DNA of 64,000 bases from Synechococcus sp. RSCCF101. Its GTDB lineage: Bacteria > Cyanobacteriota > Cyanobacteriia > PCC-6307 > Cyanobiaceae. The stretch covers positions 2,046,001 to 2,110,000 of the forward strand of contig NZ_CP035632.1 in assembly GCF_008807075.1 (NCBI RefSeq), read 5' to 3'. The notes below the pieces were generated by a model. That model had not been told where the DNA came from, ran no database searches, and saw nothing but the letters and a program-made list of their open reading frames with translations. The translations under genes and the position numbers were made by a program. Position 1 is the stretch's first letter. Each line of letters starts with the position of its first letter. This document shows, piece after piece, positions 8,454-16,030 of the stretch.

Positions 8454-9451
8454 GACGCCAGGGTTGCCATAGCCGCCACACGTTTGCGATAGGCCAGGAT
8501 CAGATGGTCGGAAGCGAGAAGCAGTTCCGGTGCATGCTGTCCCCAGGACGGTCCGGGTGGCTGAGCTTCAACAACAGCTCGGTCTTCCTCGTAGGTCGTC
8601 ACCGTGTTGCGAATGGAGTTGCCATCGGCCCAGGACTGGGGAAGGAAGTTGCGAAGACCGATCCATTTCGTGCGGGTGAATCCCTCACTCTCAGGAATAT
8701 TACTTGCGAAATAGATGTATTGGAATCCTCGCCAGTTAAAATCCAGATGAATGCGGTTGACTGCCGGCAGATAACTGGTCAAGGTTGAACTGGAGAAGGG
8801 TCGGTCCTTGCGCAGAATGTATTTGAGCAGACCCATACGCTGCGGTGGCTTGACCTGCTGATGAGTCCAGACCCGGTCAGACTCCTCATGGATGGTCAGA
8901 GGCCCGACCGCAGCATCATTGCGGTTCGGAAAGAACGGCTTGTGCACGAACGGGGCATGGGATGTATCCAGACCGGCCTCGACAACACGACTGAAATGAG
9001 CATTCCAGGTGTATTCCCCACGCACGACCCTCCACCCTGGCTGGTCATACTCCGGCAAGGGCGGGATGAGATCCGCATCCGCCAACGAGGGCTCGCCGGG
9101 AAACAGCCACAGAAATCCGCTGGCCTGCTGAACCGGCAACGGATGGAGACGCGCCCTGGCCGGGATGGCTGTGCCCGGATCGTCAGCGGGAATCAGGCGA
9201 CAGGCGCCATCGGCGCCATAGGTCCAACCGTGATACGGGCAGCGGAGGCAACCGTTCTCCACCCAACCCGAAGCGAAGCTGGCCGCTCGATGGGCGCAGA
9301 CATCATGAAACGCGCGGCATCGGCCTTGCTCATCCCGGAACAGGACGTAGCGCTCACCCAGAAGCCGAACGACAAGCGGGCCGGGATCCACCTCCCCCTC
9401 ATGGGCGACGGCATACCAGTGGTTGGGCAGTGAGGGGGCCGATGGAGTCAT
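8450..9451 (-). CDS. Rieske non-heme iron oxygenase (PAO/Tic55-like), copy 2
   Basis: A 333-residue paralogue of the flanking Rieske genes. The cluster ligands lie in VCAHRAAS and RCPYHGWTY (about residues 50-73). The catalytic iron motif is LDTSHAPFVH (about residues 155-164). The PAO-type DRAVVEAQPPG motif is near residue 292. The start ATG at 9451 overlaps the stop of copy 3 (ATGA) and its own stop overlaps the start of copy 1, which is tight translational coupling. The middle of the gene (about 8640-8760) is clearly poorer in GC than the surrounding genome, which suggests acquisition or relaxed codon use. The product is predicted to be cytoplasmic and soluble. The electron donor is not encoded here. 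Confidence 0.9.
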   Translation of the reverse strand: MTPSAPSLPNHWYAVAHEGEVDPGPLVVRLLGERYVLFRDEQGRCRAFHDVCAHRAASFASGWVENGCLRCPYHGWTYGADGACRLIPADDPGTAIPARARLHPLPVQQASGFLWLFPGEPSLADADLIPPLPEYDQPGWRVVRGEYTWNAHFSRVVEAGLDTSHAPFVHKPFFPNRNDAAVGPLTIHEESDRVWTHQQVKPPQRMGLLKYILRKDRPFSSSTLTSYLPAVNRIHLDFNWRGFQYIYFASNIPESEGFTRTKWIGLRNFLPQSWADGNSIRNTVTTYEEDRAVVEAQPPGPSWGQHAPELLLASDHLILAYRKRVAAMATLAS

Positions 9452-10512
9452 GGACGAAGGGCGGCTGACGAACGCTCCAGTTCGCGACGGAGCATCTTGC
9501 GATATTCCAGCGACAACAGATCGGAAGCAACATGACTCTCGCAGCGGAAGTCAAGCGGCACGGCGTAGGGACGCTGGCTCTGAACGACACCATGATCCTC
9601 CTCATAGATGCTGCGAGAAATCGCGATCGACTTCTCTTCGGCACCCGGCAGCCTGAAGCCGGGACGACGGGGCGAATACTTGATCCAGCGTCCCACCGAT
9701 GATGTGGCCGTGAGCGGCACACTGGCATGCACGAACACGACATGCATCAGGTCACCGACCCGGGTATCCACAATGTTGAGATTCGGGAAATACAGGCTGA
9801 ACGTGGTTTCGGCAACCAACTCGGCTGGCCTGCCGCGCAGGCGCTGCAGCACAGACAACCAGCGCGGAACAGGAAGCTCGTAGCGAACCGATGCACGCAC
9901 ATGGCGGTCCTGCTTCACCAGGCCGTAAGGCTCCGACAGAGGTGACGCCTGGGTGGCGAACGTGCTGTTATGCACCCAATAGGCATGGGAGTTATCAAGG
10001 GTTGATTCCACAACCCTGGTGAAGTGGGTGTTCCAGGGGAACTCCGCTGAGACCGATCGCCAGGTCTCCGCTGGATACGTGGGCAGATCCGGCAGCCGCT
10101 CCGGCTCGGATGGGAGGCGCCCCCACCAGAGCCAGATGAAGCCAAGGTGATCACACACCGGGTTGGCTGACACCAGATCACAGTGGTTGGGATGAACCGT
10201 CCCCGGTGGATGGGCCGGGATCTCGCGGCAGTGACCATCTCCATCGAACAGCCAGCCGTGAAAGGGGCAACGCAGGCGTCCGTTCTCCAATCGGCCCTCG
10301 CTCAGGCGAGCGCCGCGATGGGGGCAGCGGTCCGCGAACAGCCTTGGTCGACCGTCCTCATCGCGGAACAGCACATAGGACCTACCCGCAAAGACAAGGG
10401 GCAACGGCTCCTCGGTCAGGGCGCTGGAGCGTTCGACCGCATACCAGACTTCAGTTGCGAGATGGGCAATCGCCGCGCCCTCCTGCGGTCCTGTCGGGTG
10501 ATCAGGCAGCAT
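9448..10512 (-). CDS. Rieske non-heme iron oxygenase (PAO/Tic55-like), copy 3
   Basis: About 354 residues from the ATG at 10512, which I prefer to the GTG at 10533 because it lies 5 bases after the stop of the cyclic-nucleotide-binding gene; the GTG would overlap that gene. The Rieske ligands are in RCPHRGARL and RCPFHGWLF, the mononuclear iron motif is LDNSHAYWVH, and the late motif is DHGVVQSQRPY. It is the first of the three oxygenases in the transcript. Copy 3 has CPH and CPFH where copies 1 and 2 have CAH and CPYH, so the three are diverged paralogues rather than a recent tandem duplication. The reaction is unknown; tetrapyrrole or other ring oxygenation is an inference from the family. 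Confidence 0.88.
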   Translation of the reverse strand: MLPDHPTGPQEGAAIAHLATEVWYAVERSSALTEEPLPLVFAGRSYVLFRDEDGRPRLFADRCPHRGARLSEGRLENGRLRCPFHGWLFDGDGHCREIPAHPPGTVHPNHCDLVSANPVCDHLGFIWLWWGRLPSEPERLPDLPTYPAETWRSVSAEFPWNTHFTRVVESTLDNSHAYWVHNSTFATQASPLSEPYGLVKQDRHVRASVRYELPVPRWLSVLQRLRGRPAELVAETTFSLYFPNLNIVDTRVGDLMHVVFVHASVPLTATSSVGRWIKYSPRRPGFRLPGAEEKSIAISRSIYEEDHGVVQSQRPYAVPLDFRCESHVASDLLSLEYRKMLRRELERSSAALRP

Positions 10513-10517
10513 CGGAC

Positions 10518-11045
10518 TCAGCGGTGGAACCACCAGTACACCCCGGCGGCGAGGAATCCCAGCACAACGGCCGAGGCCACCATCACCACCTTGGCGGTGG
10601 GGTTGGCGAACACACGGGCCTCGTGATCAACCACGGCCTGACGGATGTGATCGAGCATCTCCTCCCGCAGCCGCGTGAGATCCGATTCCAGGGTGTTGCC
10701 GCTGTAGAGCTCGCGCAGGTGGTCGAACACCGAGCGACCGATCACCAGGGAGCGGCCGGGGTGATCGAAGAGCACATCCATCAACTCATCGCGCTCCAGC
10801 ACGATCATCAGGGTGGGCTCGGACGCCCGGGCGGAATGCTGACGGGGCCTTCCGTCGATCAGCTCCACCTCGCCGAACACGCCGCCGCTGTGAACGCTGG
10901 CATCCACGCCCTCACCGGTCTCCGGGTAATCGGTGATCAGATCCACCCCGCCGCGCTTCACCAGGAAGAGGGCATGGCTGGGATCCCCGGCCCGGTACAC
11001 GGTGGCTCCGGCTTCGACCTCCTGGGCGCGCATGGCGGAACGCAC
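10518..11045 (-). CDS. Cyclic-nucleotide-binding-domain protein with C-terminal membrane anchor
   Basis: About 175 residues from a GTG at 11045 (an ATG at 11033 is an alternative). Residues about 10-115 form a CRP-type sensor domain: AGDPSHALFLVKRGGVDLI, then the phosphate-binding-cassette region FGEVELIDGRPRQHSARA, which keeps the FGE and the Pro-Arg but has Gln where CRP has Ser after the Arg. There is no helix-turn-helix. A helix with basic and acidic heptads and then one membrane segment (VVMVASAVVLGFLAAGVYWW) ends the protein. It should be a tail-anchored sensor and not a transcription factor. It lies 24 bases after the MinD-like gene and 5 bases before the Rieske genes. Confidence 0.82.
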   Translation of the reverse strand: MRSAMRAQEVEAGATVYRAGDPSHALFLVKRGGVDLITDYPETGEGVDASVHSGGVFGEVELIDGRPRQHSARASEPTLMIVLERDELMDVLFDHPGRSLVIGRSVFDHLRELYSGNTLESDLTRLREEMLDHIRQAVVDHEARVFANPTAKVVMVASAVVLGFLAAGVYWWFHR

Positions 11046-11069
11046 GGTGGGGCAAGCGTAAGGGAGCTG

Positions 11070-11822
11070 TCAGCGGCCGGCGGCCATGAGTTCTGCGGCC
11101 AGCTCCCGCAGCTGACGGCTCCAGGGCAGATCTGGATGGCAGGAGAGGGCCAGATCATTGCTGGCCAGGGTGAAGAGGTCCTGGCTGAGGGGCAGCACGG
11201 CGGCCACGGGGATGCCGTAGCTGCGCGCCACCCGATCCCTGACCTCCCCGGCATCGAAGGCATCCGGCACCTTGTTGACCACCATGCGCATATCCGGCAC
11301 AAAGAGGCGACGGCACACCTCCACCGCCACGGCCGTGCCCTGGTAGTCCTGTCGATCGGGGCGCATCACCATCAGCAGCACATCGGCGATGGCCGCGGTG
11401 AGCAGGGTGTCCTCGCTGACGCCCGGGTGGGTGTCCATCACCAGCTCATCGAGGTGCAAAGCCTCGGAGAGGGAGGAGAAGCCATCGTTGAGGCGTTCCA
11501 CCTCGTAGCCCTCGCGCAGGATTGAGGCGATCGCATCGGGGTCGAGGGAGGAGGGCACGACCCAGAGCCGTCCCGGGCCGCCGCGGCCGGTGTCCACCGC
11601 GGCCGCCTCCATCGAACAGCGGCCCATCAGGGCGTCGTTGAGGAAGGGGCCGGGGTGGTCCGCCGATAGGTTGAAGAGCGCGTGCACACCGGGGGATTGG
11701 AGATCCGCATCCAGCACGGCCACCCGGCGACCGCTGCTGGCGAGCGCCAGGGCCAGGTTGGCGCTGATGTTCGATTTCCCCGTTCCGCCCCGGAAGGAAT
11801 GGGCGGCGATGATGCGGGTCAC
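11070..11822 (-). CDS. MinD/ParA-family P-loop ATPase
   Basis: A 250-residue ATPase starting at GTG 11822. It has a deviant Walker A, FRGGTGKSN (residues 10-18), in which the usual signature Lys before GG is Arg. The Walker A prime stretch VAVLDADLQSPGVHALF and the DTHPGVSEDTL switch region are present, as is a MinD-like MRPDRQDYQGT segment. Proteins of this class position complexes or scaffold membranes through ATP-dependent dimerisation. No C-terminal amphipathic MinD helix is obvious and no minC or minE is nearby. It heads the minus-strand operon containing the cyclic-nucleotide protein and the three Rieske oxygenases, and diverges 44 bases from a HAMP sensor gene. It is therefore unlikely to be the division-site MinD. 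Confidence 0.85.
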   Translation of the reverse strand: MTRIIAAHSFRGGTGKSNISANLALALASSGRRVAVLDADLQSPGVHALFNLSADHPGPFLNDALMGRCSMEAAAVDTGRGGPGRLWVVPSSLDPDAIASILREGYEVERLNDGFSSLSEALHLDELVMDTHPGVSEDTLLTAAIADVLLMVMRPDRQDYQGTAVAVEVCRRLFVPDMRMVVNKVPDAFDAGEVRDRVARSYGIPVAAVLPLSQDLFTLASNDLALSCHPDLPWSRQLRELAAELMAAGR

Positions 11823-11866
11823 AGACCTGCCGCCTCGCGCGCCAGGAGTGTGCCACGAGAGCCGTC

Positions 11867-13333
11867 ATGAAACTGGCGCAGCGGCTGCTTCTGCTGGGCC
11901 TGATGACCCCGCTGGCCGCCATCGGTGTGGGCACCGTGCTCACCATCCAGAGCACCAGCCGCATCACCCGTGAAGGGGAGGCGGTGCTGAGCGAGGAGTT
12001 CGACGCCCAGAACCGGCTCAGCCTGGTGCGCTCCTACGAGCTGATGCAGGCGCTGGCGGACTTCACGTCAGGCATGGCGCGCCACCAGACCCGCCGCTTC
12101 GAGGAGACGTTCGACGCCCGGGGCTTCCGGCTCGAGCGCGATGACTCCGGGCGCACCCAGCTGCTGCTGCAGGGCCTGCCGCTGGAGGGGGAGGGCCTGA
12201 GCGCGGCACTGGAACCGCTCCTGCAGCAGGTGCATTCCTTCCCCGGCGTGCGGGCCTCGTTCTGGCTCCTCGATCGGGAGCCGGAAGGGTTCCGGCAGGT
12301 GGCCGCCATCGACGGTACCGGCCGGGCGGTGCGGGAAGCAGCCGCGGATGCAGCGCAGCGGGCCCAGCTGCTGGCGGTGCACCGGGAGGATCAGCCCGAC
12401 GATCTCGACGCCCGCCGCATCGACGGCACCTGGTACGTGGACCTGGCCACCACGCTGCCGGAGACCGGTGCCGGCAGAGGGGAGCCCGACCGGGCCAGCG
12501 GTGCCCTGGTGATCAGCACCCCCGAAGAGGAGCTGGCCCGGTTTCTCGAGCTGGGAACCCGCGTGTTCCCGAACAACGAGCTGCACACCTTCATCCTCCA
12601 GGAGACCGCCCAGGAGGGGTTCGTCTGCATGAGCGCCAGCGAGCGCGATCGGGTCTTCTGCGATGACCTGATGACGCAGCTCGATGAGGCGGGCCTGCTC
12701 ATCGCCCCCCGGCAGGACGGGAGTGGCGGCCGGCCGCTCCACCCCGACGACATTCAGGGGCTTTCGCTGCACTTCCCGACCGGGCCGGGGGGCAGCGAGG
12801 AGACCTACACCAGTTATGTGGTCCCCGACGCCGACTGGGACTGGCTGGTGGCCGTGGTGGTGCCCGACCGGGAGCTGGCCAGGATCGCCCAGCCGCTGCG
12901 GCAGGCAACGCGACGGGTGCTGATCGGCCACCTGCCGGTGTTCACCCTGCTGCTGATGGCGGCCACGGCAGGAACCGGCTGGTGGCTGGCCCGGAGGATC
13001 CGCCGGCCGCTAACAACGCTGGCGGACTCAACGGCCGCTCTGGCCAGGGGCGAGGTGGTGCCCGAACTGGAGGTGCCCGGCAGCGAGGACGAGATCGACC
13101 AGCTGGTGCGGGGCTTCAATCAGATGGCTGCCGCCGTCGGGCGCAGGGAGGATCTGCTCCGGCGCAGGATCGAGGAATTGCAGGAGTCGCTTGATGTGCA
13201 CGTGGACCGTGCCGGCGTCGACGCCCGCATGGATGAGCTGGATGCCTCCGGGCGGCTCGCCCATCTGGAATCCCGGGCCCGGCAGCTGCGGCGGGCCCGC
13301 TCGGCCCGCCGCCCCGATCAGCAGGCGACGTAG
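11867..13333 (+). CDS. Membrane sensor with large extracytoplasmic domain and HAMP, no output domain
   Basis: A 488-residue protein. The first membrane helix is at about residues 7-27 (RLLLLGLMTPLAAIGVGTVL). An extracytoplasmic region of about 320 residues of PAS/dCache-like character follows. A second helix lies at about 351-374 (PVFTLLLMAATAGTGWWLA), then a HAMP domain (RRIRRPLTTLADSTAALARG through EIDQLVRGFNQMA). The protein ends in a 60-residue coiled coil and a basic tail. There is no histidine kinase, methyl-accepting or cyclase domain. The last 16 bases overlap the sigma factor gene. Its start diverges from the MinD-like ATPase, which suggests the HAMP coiled coil may signal to the ATPase or the cyclic-nucleotide protein. 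Confidence 0.85.
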   Translation: MKLAQRLLLLGLMTPLAAIGVGTVLTIQSTSRITREGEAVLSEEFDAQNRLSLVRSYELMQALADFTSGMARHQTRRFEETFDARGFRLERDDSGRTQLLLQGLPLEGEGLSAALEPLLQQVHSFPGVRASFWLLDREPEGFRQVAAIDGTGRAVREAAADAAQRAQLLAVHREDQPDDLDARRIDGTWYVDLATTLPETGAGRGEPDRASGALVISTPEEELARFLELGTRVFPNNELHTFILQETAQEGFVCMSASERDRVFCDDLMTQLDEAGLLIAPRQDGSGGRPLHPDDIQGLSLHFPTGPGGSEETYTSYVVPDADWDWLVAVVVPDRELARIAQPLRQATRRVLIGHLPVFTLLLMAATAGTGWWLARRIRRPLTTLADSTAALARGEVVPELEVPGSEDEIDQLVRGFNQMAAAVGRREDLLRRRIEELQESLDVHVDRAGVDARMDELDASGRLAHLESRARQLRRARSARRPDQQAT

Positions 13334-14340
13334 TCCTCCACGGCATCGCTGAGACGACGCAGACCCCGCAGGCCATCGCGCTCGAGATTGCGGACCCGGT
13401 CGCGGCTCATGTCGAGAACCCGGCCGATGCCGGTGAGGCTCATCGGCTCCTCCACGTCGATCCCGTACCGCATCTTCAGCACACGGCCCTGCAGGTCCGG
13501 CAGCTGCTCCAGCAGCGCACGCAGGTCCCCCTTCAGGCACTCACCATCCACCTGCTCGCTCAGCAGTTCCCCATCGCCGCTCAGCAGCTCCAGCAGCTCC
13601 GTGTCATCCCCGTCGCCCACCTTCATCTCCAGGCTCACCGGCTGACGCGCACGGCACATCAGCTCCTTCACCTCCTCCTCCGGCAGCTCCACCGACGCCG
13701 CCAGTTCCGTCACCGTCGGCGTCCGGCCCAGCTCCTGGCTCAGCTCACGCTGGCCGCGCTTCAGCTTGTTCAGCGTCTCGGTGATGTGGATCGGCAGCCG
13801 GATCGTGCGGCTCTTCTCCGCAATCGCCCGCGTGATCCCCTGGCGGATCCACCAGTACGCATAGGTGCTGAACTTGTAGCCACGCGTCGGGTCGAACTTC
13901 TCCACGCCACGCACCAGGCCGATCGTTCCCTCCTGGATCAGGTCCAGAAGCTCCATGTTCCGCTTGGTGTACTTCTTCGCCACGCTCACCACCAGGCGCA
14001 GATTCGCCGACACCATCCGCTCCTTGGCGCGGCGGCCCGCATGCAGCCGCCGCCGCAGCATCGGCACCGACAGCCCCGCCTCACGGGCCAGACGCTCCCG
14101 TGTCGGCTTCTCGCCGCTGCGCATCTCCAGCTCCTGCTCCATCTCCTCCAGCGCCATCAGCTCCTGCACCTGACGGCCCAGCGTGATCTCCTGCTCGTGC
14201 GACAGCAGCGGCACGCGGCCGATGTCCCGCAGGTAGCTCCGCACCAGATCACCATCCAGAGGCTGCACGCTGCGGGCCGCGGAACCCACGCTCCGCACGC
14301 TCTTCCGTTCGTTCGCTGCAGGGGCTGCTGTGACGACCAT
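13318..14340 (-). CDS. Group 2 RNA polymerase sigma factor (RpoD-like, SigB/SigC/SigD type)
   Basis: About 340 residues from the ATG at 14340. It lacks region 1.1. Region 1.2 begins near [21 protein letters not shown]. Region 2 has [13 protein letters not shown] and the -10 recognition helix in [19 protein letters not shown]. Region 3 follows [12 protein letters not shown], and region 4 has the helix-turn-helix [26 protein letters not shown]. The size and absence of 1.1 place it among the non-essential group 2 sigma factors that cyanobacteria use for stress, light and nitrogen responses. I cannot say which of SigB to SigE. Two copies of GTGTGAAGC lie 22 bases apart just upstream. Its 3' end overlaps the HAMP sensor gene. 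Confidence 0.93.
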   Translation of the reverse strand: MVVTAAPAANERKSVRSVGSAARSVQPLDGDLVRSYLRDIGRVPLLSHEQEITLGRQVQELMALEEMEQELEMRSGEKPTRERLAREAGLSVPMLRRRLHAGRRAKERMVSANLRLVVSVAKKYTKRNMELLDLIQEGTIGLVRGVEKFDPTRGYKFSTYAYWWIRQGITRAIAEKSRTIRLPIHITETLNKLKRGQRELSQELGRTPTVTELAASVELPEEEVKELMCRARQPVSLEMKVGDGDDTELLELLSGDGELLSEQVDGECLKGDLRALLEQLPDLQGRVLKMRYGIDVEEPMSLTGIGRVLDMSRDRVRNLERDGLRGLRRLSDAVEDYVAC

Positions 14341-14357
14341 TGCCGAAACCTGTCGAT

Positions 14358-14388
14358 GTGTGAAGCCTAACCTGAAGAAGTGTGAAGC
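14358..14388. promoter_or_regulatory. Direct repeat upstream of the sigma factor gene
   Basis: GTGTGAAGC occurs at 14358-14366 and again at 14380-14388. The spacing is 22 bases, about two helical turns, and the repeats lie 18-48 bases before the sigma factor start codon. This arrangement suits a dimeric regulator or a phased promoter element. No further copy was noticed nearby. The role is inferred from position only. Confidence 0.3.
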
Positions 14389-14485
14389 TCCTCTCAGCAA
14401 AGCCGGATTGAGTAAAAACACTCAGCCGTGTCCCGACGGTCCTGCTTAAGAGGCTCCGTTGGCATCGCCCTCCTCAGGGCCGTCC

Positions 14486-15919
14486 TCAGGACACCGTCCA
14501 CCACTGGAGCAGCCAGCCCGCGGTCTGCAGGTAGATGAACACGCCCGCCACGTCGGTGGCGGTGGTGATGAAGGGAGCGGACATCAGGGCCGGATCGAGC
14601 CCCATCCGATCGAAGAGCAGGGGCAGGGCCGCCCCGGCCGTGGCCGCCAGGATCGTGATCGCCATCAGGCTGATGCCGACGGCCATGCCCACCAATGGAC
14701 CATCGCCGCGCCACCAGGCGAAGGGAACGACCAGCACGAGCATCAGCAGGCCCAGCAGCGCTCCAGCCGCCGCCTCCCGCCAGATGGCGCGGAACTTGCC
14801 GAGGGCCTGGATGCGCTGGGTGCTCAGGCCCCGGATCACCACCGTGGAGCTCTGGGCACCAACGTTGCCTCCGGTGCCGATCAGCAGGGGAATGAACGCT
14901 GCCAGAACCACCACCTTCTGGAGCACGTCCTCCCTCAGCGCGATCACCTCGGAGGTGAAGCCGTTGGCCACCACCAGCACGGAGAGCCAGACCACCCGGC
15001 GGCGGGCCACCGTAAACAGGTTGCTCTGGAAGTAGTCGTCCTCGTCGCCGGCCTGAACGGCGCCGGCCGCGTAGAGGTCGCGTGTGGCCTCCTGCTCGAT
15101 CACGTCGATCACGTCATCGACGGTGACGATTCCCACCAGTCGCTGCTCCCGGTCCACCACCGGCAGAGCGAGGAAGTCGTAGCGCTGGATGCTTCGGGCC
15201 ACCTCCTCCTGATCGGTGTCGGTGCTGACGCTCACCACCTCCCGGGTCATCACGTCCCCGATCCGGGCCTCCGGGTCGGCCATCACCAGATCGCGCAGGG
15301 AGATGATCCCGGTCAGATGGCGCTCGCCATCGGTCACGTACAGGCTGTACACCGTCTCGGTGTCGGCCGCCCGGCGACGCACGATCGTCAGCGCCTGATC
15401 GGCACTGTGGAATTCCTTCAGATCGATGAACTCGGTCGTCATCAGACGACCGGCGGTTCCCGACTCGTATCCCAGCAACTGGGCGGTCACACGGCGCTCG
15501 GCCGGGCTGAGCTCCATCAGCAGACGGCGCACCACCTTGGCCGGGAGTTCATCGAACAGCCGCACCCGGTCATCGGGTGACATCTCCTCCACCAGTTCCA
15601 GCACCTCGCCGGAGCGCAACCGTTCCAGCAGGCCCTGCTGCACGGTCGCGTCGAGATACTCGTAGACCTCGATCGCCTCGTCCTTGGCCAGCAGCCGGAA
15701 GGCGAGGGCCTGGAGGGTCTCGGGCAGGCCTCCGATCGCCTCGGCGATGTCCACAGGCTGGACCGGCTGCAGCAGCAGCTTGACCGCGTCATAGTTGCCG
15801 GCCCGCAGCATGGCCCGCAGCTGCTGGGTCACCAGTTCGGTGAGCTGCGTGCCGGTGACCGTGGCGGCGGCTGTGCCGGTCGCCGTCGAGCCGGAGACAC
15901 TCCGGGTGGCCTCATCCAT
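14486..15919 (-). CDS. mgtE: Magnesium transporter MgtE
   Basis: A 477-residue MgtE, close to the usual 450. Residues about 30-150 are the MgtE N domain of helical repeats (VDIAEAIGGLPETLQALAFRLL, then MSPDDRVRLFDELP). Two CBS domains follow (GERHLTGIISLRDLVMADPE and EQRLVGIVTVDDVIDVIEQE). The C-terminal five-helix channel contains the family's GTGGNVGAQSSTVVIRGL segment and the ATDVAGVFIYLQTA helix. The protein imports Mg2+, with the cytosolic domains closing the pore when Mg2+ is high. It starts at the ATG at 15919 with GGGGAGGGA before it. It diverges from a glutathione peroxidase gene, and the shared region carries CTGAATC elements. Confidence 0.95.
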   Translation of the reverse strand: MDEATRSVSGSTATGTAAATVTGTQLTELVTQQLRAMLRAGNYDAVKLLLQPVQPVDIAEAIGGLPETLQALAFRLLAKDEAIEVYEYLDATVQQGLLERLRSGEVLELVEEMSPDDRVRLFDELPAKVVRRLLMELSPAERRVTAQLLGYESGTAGRLMTTEFIDLKEFHSADQALTIVRRRAADTETVYSLYVTDGERHLTGIISLRDLVMADPEARIGDVMTREVVSVSTDTDQEEVARSIQRYDFLALPVVDREQRLVGIVTVDDVIDVIEQEATRDLYAAGAVQAGDEDDYFQSNLFTVARRRVVWLSVLVVANGFTSEVIALREDVLQKVVVLAAFIPLLIGTGGNVGAQSSTVVIRGLSTQRIQALGKFRAIWREAAAGALLGLLMLVLVVPFAWWRGDGPLVGMAVGISLMAITILAATAGAALPLLFDRMGLDPALMSAPFITTATDVAGVFIYLQTAGWLLQWWTVS

Positions 15920-15987
15920 CGGCGTCCCTCCCCGGCTGAATCACTCTAGGTCGACCTCCGCGGCGCCAGGGACGCCTCTCTTACGGT

Positions 15988-16004
15988 CTGAATCTGTGAT
16001 TCAG
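15988..16004. promoter_or_regulatory. Palindrome CTGAATC-TGT-GATTCAG in the mgtE / glutathione peroxidase divergent region
   Basis: A perfect 7-base inverted repeat with a 3-base spacer lies 27-43 bases upstream of the peroxidase start. A third CTGAATC copy is at 15936-15942, close to the mgtE start. This is the usual shape of a dimeric repressor or activator site serving two divergent promoters. The regulator is unknown. Confidence 0.4.
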
Positions 16005-16030
16005 GGCGCAGCCCTGCTCCGCTTGAGACC

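Noticed and set aside
10206-11525. Plus-strand open frame of 439 codons opposite the Rieske/sensor/ATPase genes
   Set aside because: It spans three convincing minus-strand genes and has no recognisable domain.
11070-11822. Division-site MinD
   Set aside because: There is no minC or minE, the signature Lys is replaced, and the neighbours are a sensor and oxygenases.
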